Below are positions 43,336-54,853 of a stretch of DNA of 64,000 nucleotides, piece after piece; the first letter of the stretch is position 1; each line of letters begins with the position of its first letter. Position numbers and translations under genes: made by a program. The notes under the pieces are model-generated. The model ran no database searches. It saw nothing but the letters and a program-made list of their open reading frames with translations, and was not told the origin of the DNA. Source of the stretch: Dendrolimus kikuchii (taxonomy: Eukaryota > Arthropoda > Insecta > Lepidoptera > Lasiocampidae); NCBI GenBank assembly GCA_019925095.2, contig CM034390.1, positions 285,501 through 349,500 of the forward strand. The letters are read 5' to 3'.

Positions 43336-43925
43336 ATGTAATTTCACTTTATCTACATGTAATAAGCAAACGAACAATGACAAGTGAGTGCGAGCGAGTT
43401 GCGCGCCATGTCATCTGTCAAATCGAATATTTAGAAATTGATATTCGTTACATCACTAGTAGGAAAAAAAAACTGCCATATTCCAAATCTCTTTGACAGA
43501 ACGAAGTCTGTCAGGTCCGCTAGTATTCTATACATTCGACCAAAGAAGCACCGTTTATGTACAGACCCTAATTCTTCGTAATAAATTTCAAATTATGCTA
43601 AGTACCAATGAAATCCTAGCCCACTTCGCCATTGGAATAAAAGGTAAAATAAAAAACAAATCACACCAAAAATAGAAAGCATTCCGTCTTCCCAATTTCA
43701 TGGTGGAACAAAGTATAAAAGCAAAATAGCAATATTTTTGAAAGATCACAGCGAGATTGGTTTTGCACCCCAATTACTGGTCTAAAAATATCTGCACGGA
43801 AAACAGTATGCCAAGCGGAATTGTCAAATATTTCGCCCCGGAACATTTTAATACACCCCCATTTGCTACTAGCTTCCGCCTTCGACTTTCCTTGTGCTTT
43901 ATACAACGTCTTATTTTAACAAGGA
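43336..43925. other. unique sequence
   Basis: Nothing recognised. Confidence 0.45.
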
Positions 43926-44529
43926 TGTGATATTGCGACTAATGATGGTGGAACCATCTAGTTTGTTTAAGAACTTTTAGAAAAAGCTAGAAAATTCTGC
44001 AAGGAAAAAACAAGGACGGATATATTTTAGAAAGGGATAGACGATGAACGAATGTTCTAGAATAGAAAGTTCGGGAAGGAAAGGACAGAGATAGATAGAT
44101 GTTTAGAAAGGGACAGATAGTAAATAAAAGAATAACGAAATTATGGGTTCCAGAAAATTCTTCCGGGTATAAAAGCAGCGAAGCGATATGTGCGATATGG
44201 AAGAGTTGGGAGAAGTTTAATAGAAGACAGTGACGAGTTAAGTGGCGAATTTAGTGACAAGTTTAGTGGACAGTTAAGTAAAGGAGGAGGGTAGCGTAGT
44301 TTGAGAGACGAACCAGAAGCGAGCTTCTCGTGGAAATATCAGAGGTGAGCACGGTAGTAGCACGAGGTGGTCTACGCAATATCGGCGACGGTATTGTGAG
44401 TGAGACACCTGATCGTCGGGACAGTGCATCGTTAGTCGTGCGTATAAGGACGATCCTGCGAAGAAGTATTACGTGCGGCTGTGCAAGTCAATAAAGGCGT
44501 TACTTAAAATAACTGGTGTTTCCTTTACA
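43926..44529 (+). mobile_element. LTR-like unit (family X)
   Basis: About 604 bp from TGTGATATTG to TTTACA. It has a TATA-type box (GGTATAAAAGC, about 44166) and AATAAA (44490-44495) in the order and spacing of an LTR. A diverged fragment of its start lies near 47757-47800. No internal coding region. Confidence 0.6.
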
Positions 44530-45085
44530 AACAACTTTGGCTTCATCTACTTTAATTAACCTCTTCGTTCATGCACGTTTATTTGTGATGCTTTATACTT
44601 GACCTCGTTTTGACACTTCTGCTGTTTGACCATGATGTAGACGTCGCCGTGCACTGCTACTAACTCTACCATTCACAATACTGTCATACACTTGTTTTGT
44701 GACTCTATTTCCATCTATTCTCTCTACATTTTTTCACACCTGTTTCCCATGGGAGTAGGCAGAGACTATAGATCTACACTTGCGACGATCCTGACAAACA
44801 ACTTTCGCTTCATCTACTTTCATTAACCTCTTCGTACATGCACGTTTATTTGATATCCTTTTTACTTGACCTAGTTTTGACACTTCTGCTATTTGACCAT
44901 GATGTGGACGTCGCGGTGCACCGCTACCAACTGTACCATTCACAATACTGTCATACACTTGTTTTGTGACTCTATTTCCATCTATTCTCTCTACATTTTT
45001 TCACACCTGTTTCCCATGAGAGTAGGCAGAGACTATAGATCTACACTTGCGACGATCCTGACAAACAACTTTCGCTTCATCTACT
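44530..45085 (-). mobile_element. second RTE-like LINE 3' end, tandemly duplicated (family J)
   Basis: Two units of about 267 bp (starts near 44530 and 44798, third start near 45064). The minus strand reads ACTKRLMKVDEAKVVC then RSIVSAY, comparable with the C-terminus of the main RTE family but distinct. Also at 50430-50560 and 52597-52682. Confidence 0.65.
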
Positions 45086-45109
45086 TTTATTCGTCTCTTC
45101 AACAGAAAC

Positions 45110-45372
45110 TGCGTCATTTATCGGGATAAAAAGTATCCTAAATTATTATTATTTTATTATTGCAGGAGTTCAGCAGACAGGCAGACGGCCCACTTGATGA
45201 AAAGCGGTTACCATCGCCTATGGACATTTGCAACAGCAAAGGTGCTACAAATGCGCTGCTGCTCTCTTAAGGGAGACTGGAACCTGGTCACTAATGCCGG
45301 AACACAACTCAAGGTTGTTAAATGCTGAACTGGGATGTAAGACTGCTCTGCGTCTGTCATTTAAATCTGTTG
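45110..45372. repeat. family V fragment split by a SIDE
   Basis: 45110-45144 and 45321-45371 are two halves; the SIDE at 45145-45320 lies between. The unit resumes at 45601 after a PLE insertion. Confidence 0.6.
45145..45320 (-). mobile_element. SIDE, 5'-truncated
   Basis: (TTA)n/poly-T start; it stops after AAGGTTGTTA. Confidence 0.88.
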
Positions 45373-45600
45373 TCATTGTAATCTTCAAGCCATAACATGT
45401 TGCGAAGCGATGGTAAATTAGATTAGGCTCCCATAGAGTAAATAATAACCATAAACAAAATTAAAATTAAGAAGTTGGCGGTAGACTAAATAAAACTTTA
45501 ACAATACTCACGCACGGCCACTAAAAGTGGCTGAAACGTCGGAATAACAAAAATCAAATAAATTACCGCGCTTAAAACCGTTAAAACGTAGTTTTATTAT
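45372..45600 (+). mobile_element. Penelope-like element, copy 6
   Basis: 229 bp, flanked by a 9-bp duplication AAATCTGTT (45363-45371, 45601-45609). The hammerhead-like motif has lost its GTGATCA core and stem I. Confidence 0.85.
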
Positions 45601-45783
45601 AAATCTGTTTAGTAAGTTTCATGTTACACTAACAGACAGATTGTTTTAAAACGTCGAAAAATCGTCAAAACGTAGATAGATAGGCAGAAATGTTTAATAT
45701 TGTATTTTTGGAATTTGCTGGTCTGAATTCTACTGGTACAAATTTGACACGCCAAACATATTTATTATATTATAGACTTTTGC

Positions 45784-46026
45784 CAAGTGGTAGGGCATTT
45801 GCCCGACTGGATGGCTACCACCCCTGGTTTGAAGTATGTCGCCATAACAACCTTGTGTTGTGTTCCGGCATTAGTGACCAGGTTCCAGTCTCCCTTAAGA
45901 GAGCAGCAACGCATTTGTAGCGCCTTTGGTGTTGCAAATGTCCATAGGCGAAGGTAACCGCTTGCCATCAAGTGGGCCATCTGCCTGTTTGCTGTACTCC
46001 TGCAATAAAAAAATAAAATAAAAAAT
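45784..46026 (+). mobile_element. SIDE, short form
   Basis: Starts at GCCAAGTGGTAGGG and ends GCAATAAAAAAATAAA. Confidence 0.9.
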
Positions 46027-46029
46027 AGA

Positions 46030-46200
46030 CTAGCTGTGCCCGCGACTTCGTCTGCGTGTTTTTTTTTGCGGACCCCTAAAAAAGGAGCTTAACTTCCTCT
46101 TTATAACATCTGTCAGTGATAGTCCCGTCAAAGTCAGTTCAGCCATTTCAAACATTAGCCGAACATCCAAACAGACAATTTTTTTTTTTTTTTAAATATA
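46030..46200 (-). mobile_element. Helitron 3' end
   Basis: CTAGCTGTGCCCGCGACTTC on the plus strand; the rest is diverged. Confidence 0.6.
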
Positions 46201-46316
46201 AGCACCGTATATAGACTCATTCTGTATACATATAATTGAGTAATTTTTGAAATATAAAGTGTTTTCTAAATAAATTAAAATTATACTCTACTATAAATAT
46301 ATTTACAAAATAACAA

Positions 46317-46560
46317 CTATAGGTAAAAAATAGACTCCAGGTCGCTGTCGGCGGGGAGCGTGCCCAAAATGCTGGCCGCATTTCCGCGTTGGATGGCAAC
46401 GTTGCCCTAGGTGCAAGCTAAGCCTTTTGGTCACGCGAGACCTCAACTAGACGCGTTGAGAGGTCTCGATAGAGGTGATGCGCTCCAGGCCCCCACGGGC
46501 CCAGGGTTTCTTTACCAATGGACACATTTGCGGCGTTTCAGGGCCTCCTGGTGTGCGGCA
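46317..46560 (-). pseudogene. LINE-like C-terminal remnant (family N), copy 1
   Basis: The minus strand reads AIQRGNAASILGTLP then a stop (46317-46319). Upstream, TLGPWGP-like codons survive with frameshifts. Similar to 50640-50977. Probably the C-terminus of a non-LTR retrotransposon; clade uncertain. Confidence 0.55.
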
Positions 46561-46710
46561 CAGCCCCGGCTGTCACGGCTGTGACTGGAATATGGGAAGC
46601 CGCCAAAGTATCAACACAAGTTGAGTCCCATCTTCCATGGCACCAACGACATTCCATCTGGCGTCTTGCCATCGTCGCGGCACAGTACATACTTTCATAT
46701 ACATTTAGTA

Positions 46711-47368
46711 AAAAATAATAGTTAAAAAATACCTAAAAAAATAGGCTATTACAGAAAATCCAACAAAAAAAAATAGAAAATGAATTTGAATTAAAAATAA
46801 TGTAAGAAAAAATGATTTTATTGTAAAAAAAAGCGTGGGGTGAATGGTATCAATAGTTATAAATATTTTATGAACAGATATGAGTAGAAGGGTTATTTTG
46901 ATAATATCCTGAAAAACACCCCACGCTTTTTTCTATTTTTTAGTTGGATTTTCTATAAAAGCGTATTTTTTAGTTTTTTTTTTTAACTATTATTTATTTT
47001 TCATTTTTTGTGGAAACTTTGAAAAAATAATTAAATACACTCTTATGATAAAATGGAACGTTATGTAAAAATAAGCTTTTTTAAAAATTTATTTTTTTTG
47101 AGATCCTGCATATCATGTAGCAGCAGAGCGCTAGCCAAGACAAGTGAAACGAGCCCAAACACGACGGGTCTATCTTGTTTAGTACAGGAGTTCCTATGGC
47201 CACCTTCCGACTCCATCATGAGATCAGCTCCATGCTACCATATTATTGCATTGTCACGCGATATACACATACGTGCAAAATTTCAGCTCAATCGAAAACC
47301 GGGAATTCGATCAAATTTAACTTGAAACATTCCGTTACAAACATACGCATGAAGCTAATAAAAGCTGT
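46711..47368 (-). mobile_element. MITE-like hairpin element (family I), copy 3
   Basis: Inverse of the copy at 6988-7695, with the GCGTGGGGTG / CACCCCACGC stem at 46834 and 46917. Confidence 0.7.
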
Positions 47369-47907
47369 TATTCTGTCATTACAAAATTTTAAATTTTAGA
47401 TGTGAAATGTATGTACGGACGGACAGATAGACGCGACGGAGTTGTAATATTCTCTTACGATGTTTGTATAGATATAAAAGATTACCTACCCTTCTTTGTG
47501 GACGGGCTCGCCGCTCGTGACAACTCCAGCCGTCAAAAGCATCAAATACGGGAGGTTCTTTGATAAATGGCGGGAGCTCTGCCATTAATATCTCGCGTGT
47601 TTATTCCCAATGCCGCTTTTGGTATCGCTTTTTGATAACATCATTCCATTTTAAAATTGTATCGTGATGAATTGTGCTGCTCCTGTATTCATGCCTTGAT
47701 CTTTTGAAGGCGCCTGATAGATTGGGAGATTACTCCGTTTTGATTCGCGAAGCGTGGTACTCATATTGCGGCGAATGATGATAGAACCGTCTAGTTAGTT
47801 TTTTTATTTATTTATTATTATTAACAACTCTACGGACTCGAGGCTTATTAGTAATTTTGGATCTTGTGTGTGTCATTAATTTATTCATTTTTGTGTTGAG
47901 GTGTATG
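47369..47907. other. mostly unique sequence
   Basis: 47757-47800 resembles the start of LTR-like family X. Nothing else recognised. Confidence 0.4.
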
Positions 47908-48238
47908 TTTTATCCGTGCAGGAACGGAGAAAGAATACAATTTCCTGCGTTGGGGCGGCCTGTCGTAAAAGGCGACTTAACAATCCACAGCCAGGTGGTA
48001 GGGCATTTGCCCGACTGGATGGCTACCACCCCTAGTCTAAAGTATGTCGCCATAACAACCTTCAGTTGTGTTCCGGCATTAGTGACCAGGTTCCAGTTTC
48101 CCTTAAGAGAGCAGCAGCGCATTTGTAGCAACTTTGGTGTTGCAAATGTCCATAGGCGATGGTAACCGCTTTCCATCAAGTAGGCCGTCTGCCTGTTTGC
48201 TGATCTCCTGCAATAAAAAAAAAAAAAAAAAAAAAAAA
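47908..48238 (+). mobile_element. SIDE, full-length
   Basis: Best full-length plus-strand copy: head TTATCCGTGCAGG, both stems, joint, and an A-tail of about 24. Confidence 0.95.
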
Positions 48239-48243
48239 TCTAG

Positions 48244-48388
48244 TTGAGCCTTAAGAACAGACGAGCTTGTATGACAAGAGTTATGAATGTCAAAGAGGCA
48301 AGTGAGGTGTGTAAAAATAAGCCTAAATGGCACTCTGTTGTTCGTGCCTACCCCGCAAGGGAACTGGCGTGAAGTTATATATGTATGT
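48244..48388 (+). mobile_element. RTE-clade LINE 3' end, copy 15
   Basis: Short copy from GCCTTAAGAACAGACG to the tail, directly after the SIDE tail. Confidence 0.85.
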
Positions 48389-48651
48389 GTTCTAGATTTA
48401 ATACTAAACTTACACTAATGTAGAGTGTATCTGTTACATGCTGGTGTTGTGAGGAAATGCATGTGCAGTGTGGGCCTTATATCTATACTTATATAATAGA
48501 TTGGGGAAAAAGACTTTTCGCATATAGTATGTATGAACTTGTAATAAGATCTCTTTGGCTATGCCATTTGTATCTGGCTGGTTTTGGTATCATTGAAAAG
48601 TTTTAATTTTAAAGAAGGCAATTGCAAATTCAAATTAGAAAAATGTGTATT

Positions 48652-48891
48652 TTATTTTTTTATTTTATTGCAGGAGCTCAGCAGACAGGCAGACGGCCCA
48701 CTTGGTGGAAAGCGGTTACCATCGCCTATGAACATTTGCAACACTAAAGGTGCTACAAATGCGCTGCTGCTCTCTTAAAGGAGACTGGAACCTGGTCATT
48801 AATGCCGGAACACAACACAAGGTTGTTATGGCGGCATACTCTAGACCAGGGGTGGTCGCCATCCAGTCGAGCAAATACTCTACCACCTGGC
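48652..48891 (-). mobile_element. SIDE, short form
   Basis: 5' end (right side) is exactly at CCACCTGGC. Confidence 0.92.
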
Positions 48892-48971
48892 ATGTGTGTG
48901 CTAGGCCTGGTGTGATTTTCATTTCTTTTTCTTATTGTTAAAATGAGTGAATCTATTCGCCATAGTAATTC

Positions 48972-49205
48972 GCCAGGTGGTAGGGCATTTGCCCGACTGG
49001 ATGGCTACCACCCCTGGTCTAAAGTATGTCGCCATAACAACCTTGAGTTGTGTTCCGGCATTAGTAACCAGGTTCCAGTCTCCCTTAAGAGAGCAGCAGC
49101 GCATTTGTAGCAACTTTGGTGTTGCAAATGTCCATAGGCGATGGTAACCGCTTTCCATCATGTGGGCCGTCTGCCTGTCTGCTGATCTCCTGCAATAAAA
49201 AAAAA
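48972..49205 (+). mobile_element. SIDE, short form
   Basis: Starts GCCAGGTGGTAGGG. Divergent orientation to the previous copy, 80 bp away. Confidence 0.92.
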
Positions 49206-49530
49206 TCTAATGAAGAAATTCGATACATTTTAAAATTTTACTACAAAAAAGGTAAAAATGCAACACAGGCCGCGAAAAAAATTTGTGATGTTTATGGACC
49301 TAATGCAGTATCTGTGAGAGCAGCGCAAATTTAGTTTAAGCGTTTTCAATCCGGAAATTTTGATACCAAAGATGCGCGTCGCTCTGGTCGCCCTGTTACG
49401 GACAAAATTGATGTCATTTTTGAAAAGTGGAGCAAGATCGGCATATTAGTAGTTACGATGTAGCTGGAGAACTGGTAATTGACCACAAAACGGTTTTGGC
49501 GCATTTGAAAAAAGCTCGATATTTACTTGT
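49206..49530 (+). pseudogene. mariner transposase remnant (N-terminal)
   Basis: The frame reads NEEIRYILKFYYKKGKNA, then AAKKICDVYGPNAVS, and after a stop FKRFQSGNFD and RSGRPVTDK. This is the paired helix-turn-helix DNA-binding region of mariner transposases. Two stops and a shift disrupt it. The catalytic domain is absent or unrecognisable downstream (to ~49850). Not the same copy as 24815-25365. Confidence 0.85.
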
Positions 49531-49898
49531 TTTAATCATCACGTGTTTAGGTTAATTAACCTCCGCCTTAAACTGTTGAACCACTCCAAAGAGTAGGTAT
49601 GACTGAAACTATCTTAATTTTGTAAGAGAATGGTTCAAAGCGTTTTCGTGGAAACAATGTCTTGCGACAGCGGTGTCTCGGTGAAGGGCACAAAGGGCGG
49701 CCTGCCTTTGTAGTGCCGAGTGCTGCGTCCATCTAGGAATGTGAATCATGCACGCTCGCAATTGTTTCACTATTACTGCATACCATAGTTCAAAGTTGAC
49801 TCAATTGATTAAATCTTGGGATCGGTAATCCTGTATTACCTGGTACTCCAGCAGGCGGTGGGAATAGGAACAAGGGGAACAGTATTCCGTCAGTATGG
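49531..49898. other. degenerate sequence after mariner
   Basis: May hold decayed mariner sequence; not supportable. Confidence 0.35.
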
Positions 49899-50106
49899 TT
49901 TTTTTTTATTGCAGGAGATCAGTAGACAGGCAGACAGCCACTTGATGGAAAGCGGTTACCATCGCCTATAGCCATGTGCAACACCAAAGTTGCTACAAAT
50001 GCGCTGCTGCTCTCTTAAGGGAGAATGGAACCTGGTCACTAATGCCGGAACACAACTCAAGGTTGTTATGGCGACATGCTTTAGACCAGGGGTGGTAGCC
50101 ATCCAG
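49899..50106 (-). mobile_element. SIDE, 5'-truncated
   Basis: Poly-T start to GTAGCCATCCAG. Confidence 0.9.
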
Positions 50107-50324
50107 GAAACTAACACAATCTGTCAAAAATTACTGCTAAAAACAAATTGAGTAAAAATTTCGTACGAGTCCTTGCAAAGTTGCGTTTTGTGCTAGCATA
50201 TTCCTAAATATAAGAAAAGATTGGTTTCCAAAAAAAAAAATTTGATCACCTACTTCATCCTGTTCAAGTGTTATATCGCGACAAAGACTAGCCTTTATCC
50301 TCCTCAATATCTCTACCATCCATG

Positions 50325-50407
50325 GCTAAACTATGGCGACATATGCTAGACCAGGGGTGGTAGCCATCCAGTCGGGAAAATGCCCTACAACCTGGCTGTG
50401 GGTTGGT
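50325..50407 (-). mobile_element. SIDE, internal fragment
   Basis: Covers the stem region only (GACCAGGGGTGGTAGCC to GGCTGTGGGTTG). It overlaps the previous copy in content, so it is separate. Confidence 0.8.
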
Positions 50408-50429
50408 AAAAAGCATATCAAATAAACGT

Positions 50430-50560
50430 GCGTATATGAAGAGATTAATGAAAATAGATGAAGCGAAAGTTGTTTGTTAGGATCGTCGTAAGTGGAGATC
50501 TTATAGTCTCTGCCTACCCCCATAGGAAACAAGCGTGATAATATGTATATGTATGTATGT
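50430..50560 (+). mobile_element. RTE-like family J 3' end
   Basis: KRLMKIDEAKVVC and RRKWRS codons, then a (TATG)n tail. Confidence 0.65.
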
Positions 50561-50639
50561 AACTAACACTTTATAAAAACATATAATCGAATACAATGCA
50601 AGAAAACTTAACTTATTTGTATTGTATTCTACTCATAAT

Positions 50640-50977
50640 CCCTCAAGACTATAAGTAGAATACTGAGCCCAGATCACCGTCTTCTATGCGTAAGGTGCCC
50701 AGAAGGCTGGCTACGTTTCCTCGCTGGATCGCCATACTGATGCGTTGGCCGAGGTAAGCACCAGCCCTCTGATCACCCGAAGAATCAGTCGTTTCGCTAA
50801 ATTTTGGTAGAGGCTCCTGGCCTCAGGCCCCCACGGTCCCAGCGTCTCGACAGCAAACGGCACAAACATATAACTCTCACAGAGGGTTGCATATTTGCGC
50901 CGCTTGAGTGATTCAGACGTGTTTGCTAACACTAACGCAGGTAGATCAGGGGGAGGGGGGGCATCATTCGTTTGCAT
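50640..50977 (-). pseudogene. LINE-like C-terminal remnant (family N), copy 2
   Basis: The minus strand reads FVPFAVETLGPWGPEA and, in a second frame, an AIQRGNVASLLGTL-type end. Better preserved than copy 1, with one frameshift. Confidence 0.6.
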
Positions 50978-51363
50978 CTCTTTATGATATAAATCTATCT
51001 ATATCATCTCAAATGCTAATTGTGAATTGTGAAGATCTTACTTTTCTTAATTAGCTCCTTCAAAAATGACATGAAAAGAATTGAAAATACAATCATCCAA
51101 GATATCTGTGATTGTTCGCCATTAGTGGGTCGTAAATCTTGACGAGTCCTCGCTTGGACCCTCGTTGGTCCCACTCGAGAATGTCAATCATAGTTAAACG
51201 AGCCCCGAATCTCTTTGATCACATACTAACGATGCGTCTTCATTTGACACGAATTCAAATATAATAAAAAGGGACAAAGATCAAAAATACAATTCTGAAT
51301 TACCAAAATGAATGACTTTTATTTTCTCTTTGAAGCGCTTTCATAAGTGCGACAAAATTTAAA
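50978..51363. other. unique sequence
   Basis: Nothing recognised. Confidence 0.45.
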
Positions 51364-52020
51364 TCTATACTAATATTATAAAGCTGAAGAGTTTGTTTGT
51401 TTAAACGCGCTAATCTCAGGAACCGCTGGACCGATTTGAAAAATTCTTTCAGTGTTAAATAGTACATTTATCGAGGAAGGCTATAGGTTATACTATATTT
51501 TAAAAAAGGTGTAAAAACTATTGATTATAGAACAAAACAGTGTACTACCACTTTGCAGAACATATAATTGTCTAAAAAAAAATATCGCGTAACCATATGT
51601 CTAACTATTGTAGTTAACTCACAATAAGTGTTTTCTTTTATTTTTTTAAATAATTAAAATGCCGTCGCTTCAAAAAACTCTTTATTTTCTACCTTGGTTT
51701 TAATCCTTATCAAAATAAATTACTCCATATTCAAGACAAATTCAATATCTTTCTCGAACTTTTTGAATTATTCAATTCGGACGTTTCATTCAAAAGATAT
51801 CGCGATATTTAAAATGTAAGTATTAGTGTTGTAGCCAAATATACTAATATTGTTTGATTGAACGCGCTAATCACAGGAACTACTGGTCTAATTTGAAAAA
51901 TTCTTTCAGTGTTGGATAGCTCATTTATCAAGAAAGGCTATAGGCTATATATCATCACGCTAAGACCAATAGGAGTGGAGCACCAATGAAGAATGTTTCA
52001 AAATCGAAGGGTTTTGAAAC
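51364..52020 (+). mobile_element. composite Helitron, copy without unit E
   Basis: Start A|TCTATACTAATATTATAAAG. A second start-like segment appears at about 51841 (TACTAATATTGTTTGATTGA), then the common 3' region. The 3' CTAG end is missing. Confidence 0.75.
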
Positions 52021-52282
52021 ACAGCTATATTTTATAAACTCTTTAATCTGTCGGCCATCGCTTTTAACTTTTCTGTACTTAGGTCAGGCATTATGTTTCA
52101 TAAGTTAGCAAAACATTTACCATCTGTGTTAAGGATCTTAAAGAACTGTGTCATAATGCGAAACTGGTATAAGTCGATCTTGATAACTATGAAATTGGTA
52201 GTATAGCTGATTGCGTTGGACCCAAAAAATGATTTTCCAAATTTGGGTATACAGTAATAGTATATATGGATATACAGTCGAT
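52021..52282. other. unique sequence
   Basis: Nothing recognised. Confidence 0.4.
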
Positions 52283-52595
52283 TTTATCCGTGCAGGAACG
52301 GAGAAAGAATACAATTTCCTGCGTTCGGGCGGCCTATCGTAAGAGGCGACAAAACAACCCAAAGCTAGGTAGGGCATTTGCCCGACTGGATGGCTACCAC
52401 CCCTGGTCTAAAGTATATCGCTATAACAACCTTGAGTTGTATTCCGGCATTAGTGACCAGGTTCCAGTCTCCCTTAAGAGAGCAGCAGCGCATTTGTGGC
52501 AACTTTGGTGGTGTAAATGTCTATAGGCGATGGTAACTGTTTTCCATCAAGTGGGCCGTCTGCCTGTCTGCTGATCTCCTGCAATAAAAAAAAAA
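52283..52595 (+). mobile_element. SIDE, near full-length
   Basis: Head TTTATCCGTGCAGG to a poly-A tail. Confidence 0.93.
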
Positions 52596-52596
52596 C

Positions 52597-52682
52597 CTGA
52601 CCTCGTTGTAACACTTCTGATATTTGATCATGGTGTGTACATCGAGGTCTACCGGTACTAATTCTAGCATTCAAGACACTAT
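52597..52682 (-). mobile_element. RTE-like family J fragment
   Basis: Matches part of 44590-44700; no tail. Confidence 0.55.
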
Positions 52683-52687
52683 CATAC

Positions 52688-53020
52688 TGTTACAACTCAG
52701 GTCCCGAAAAACAAAATCCACCTGCATATCTGAAACAAAGCACATTTATTACCCGTCGGCATTTGAACTAATAACATTGAAATTTTATTATGGTCATCTT
52801 TTTTTATTTACTTATTGACATACGGCCTATTGTTGTATTGTAATTATTAGCCAGGTGTTACGGATTTAAAGTACAAGCTAATTCTGGGAAATTCGTTCCA
52901 CGCTGCCGGGCGTACATATTTCATTTGTGCAGTATAAAGCAATAGCCCGATTTAGGGAGGAGTCAGTCGAGTGAGAACCACGAGCAAAGCGAAACGTGTG
53001 TACTACAATCGGCTTGGAGA
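52688..53020 (+). mobile_element. LTR fragment (family G), copy 8
   Basis: TGTTACAACTCAGGTC start and TATA-type box (AGTATAAAGC, about 52940); lacks the AATAAA part. Confidence 0.75.
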
Positions 53021-53149
53021 AGTTAAGACTTATTCTAACAGATTTTGAGTTGAAGAGGTTAAAAATTTTTTTTCAAGTATTGCTATGTTCGAGATACAGA
53101 GGTCCAATTTATTTTTCCGAGTAATAGAAGGAAAATCAATACTGAATTT

Positions 53150-53286
53150 GCTTATACGAAGTCACTAATTATTTCGACTTATAAAGGGCTCAGATTTCGA
53201 GCAACCGAGGTTTTGGGGCTTGGAGGGAAGGGAACACATTTTTTTTCTAGATTCGAAGGTTTTCGACTTACCGAAGTTTTACTGTA
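53150..53286. mobile_element. possible pogo/Tigger-like terminus
   Basis: The right edge, read on the minus strand, starts CAGTAAAACTTCGGTAAGTC, like pogo-type ends. No partner end was found. Confidence 0.3.
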
Positions 53287-53521
53287 ACGAACAACAGAGC
53301 GCCATTCTGGCTTGTTCTTACACACCTCACTCGCTTCTTTGACATTCATAACTCTTGTCATGCACACTCGTCTGTTCTTAAGGCTCCTGACATCACTTTC
53401 TGCTAGTACACGATCAATTTGATCATGGAAGGTGTGTCGTGGCCTTCCACGACTTTTGCATCGATCCACTTTTGCATTGTATATCTGTTTTGTCATTCTT
53501 TCATCATGCATTCTTTCCACA
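53287..53521 (-). mobile_element. RTE-clade LINE fragment, copy 16
   Basis: C-terminal codons present on the minus strand but truncated at both ends; no tail. Confidence 0.85.
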
Positions 53522-53865
53522 TATTACATTTTACTGGTAAGTCCAGGGGTCCTTTTTGTCGCGGCTGTCTTATAAATCACATGGAACCTGAACATTTCGC
53601 TTAACCTCTGTTTATGGCCTTCAAAGAAAATTCAAATCTATACAAAAATATATTTATTATGTAGATATCCCTTTTCTAGCATTAGAGAAACATTTGTATA
53701 TTTTTTCTACATAGAAATTGAGTACCAAAAATTCTAGTTAAAAGCCAATGTACGTAATATATTTGTTCCACAACAGTACACACTTCAAATTTAATAGTAA
53801 TTACTATTTATCTAGTAATTAATAATAGTGGTCGCCTATTGGTCGAAATTCGACCAATGTAATAT
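53522..53865. other. unique AT-rich sequence
   Basis: Nothing recognised. Confidence 0.45.
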
Positions 53866-54146
53866 GATTCATGATGAAAGAATGACTAAACAAATATACA
53901 ATGCAAAAGTGGATGGATGCATATGTCGTGGAAGGCCACGACACACTTTCCATGATCAAATTGATCGTGTACTAGCAGAAGGTGATGTCAGGAGCCTTAA
54001 GAACAGACGAGCGTGCATGACAAGAGCTATGAATGTCAAAGAAGCAAGTGAGGTGTGTAAGAATAAGCCTAAAAGGCACTCTGTTGTTCGTGCCTACCCC
54101 GCAAGGGAACTGGCGTGAAGTTATATATGTATGTATGTATGTATAA
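53866..54146 (+). mobile_element. RTE-clade LINE 3' end, copy 17
   Basis: Open frame from HDERMTKQIYNAKVDG to YPARELA and stop; (TATG)n tail. Confidence 0.9.
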
Positions 54147-54180
54147 TATTTTTGGATTTTTTTACAAAGGTTCACTTGGA

Positions 54181-54320
54181 TAGAATAAAATAGAATAGAA
54201 TAGCATATACTTTATTGTATAACATTAAGATTAATTCAAGAAGTTTAAGCACAGAAGACAATAGGCGGTCTTATCACTAAAAGCAATTTCTTCCAGACAA
54301 CCTTAAGATATTCACAGATA
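54181..54320 (-). mobile_element. LINE 3' end (family P)
   Basis: (TAGAA)n tail at left, then the GCGGTCTTATCACTAAAAGC motif. Confidence 0.55.
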
Positions 54321-54397
54321 TATATATTATCAAGATATTGATTTCAGTATGGCTTTGAGGTGGCTTGGTTATTCTGGTATATCTATACTAATACTAA

Positions 54398-54598
54398 TCT
54401 ATACTCATATTAGAAAGAGGTAAAGTTTGTGAATTTGTGACGTTGTAGGGGGTAATCTCTGGCTCTACTAAACCGATTTTAAAAATTCTTTTACTGTTCG
54501 AAAGCTACGTTAACAGGGAGTGTCATAGGCTATATACTATGACGCTATATACCACGGGAGGGGGACAGAGCGCGGGTGAAACCGCGCCGGGCCGCTAG
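54398..54598 (+). mobile_element. Helitron, first unit of a tandem pair
   Basis: A|TCTATACTCATATTAG start and GGGCCGCTAG end, with a GC-rich region before CTAG. Confidence 0.75.
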
Positions 54599-54784
54599 TA
54601 ATATTATAAAGAGGTAAAGTTTGTAACGTAGTAGGGGTTAATCTCTGGCTCTACTAAACCGATTTTAAAAATTCTTTTACTGTTAGAAAGCTACGTTAAC
54701 AGGGAGTGTCATAGGCTATATACTATGACGCTATATACCACAGGAGGGGGACAGAGCGCGGGTGAAACCGCACCGGGCCGCTAG
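54599..54784 (+). mobile_element. Helitron, second unit of a tandem pair
   Basis: Follows the first CTAG with no spacer (TAATATTATAAAGAGG), missing only the first ~7 bases. Ends CTAG before T. Confidence 0.75.
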
Positions 54785-54853
54785 TATAATATCAGGATAT
54801 TGATTTCAGCATGGCTATAAGATGTTAAAACTGACTAAGTAGAAGCTATACAT

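Noticed and set aside
47910..48179. Frequent 60-110-codon frames in SIDE copies, such as those containing ESGYHRLWTFATPK or QERRKNTISC.
   Set aside because: They are translations of the SIDE repeat in several frames; stops and frames differ between copies.
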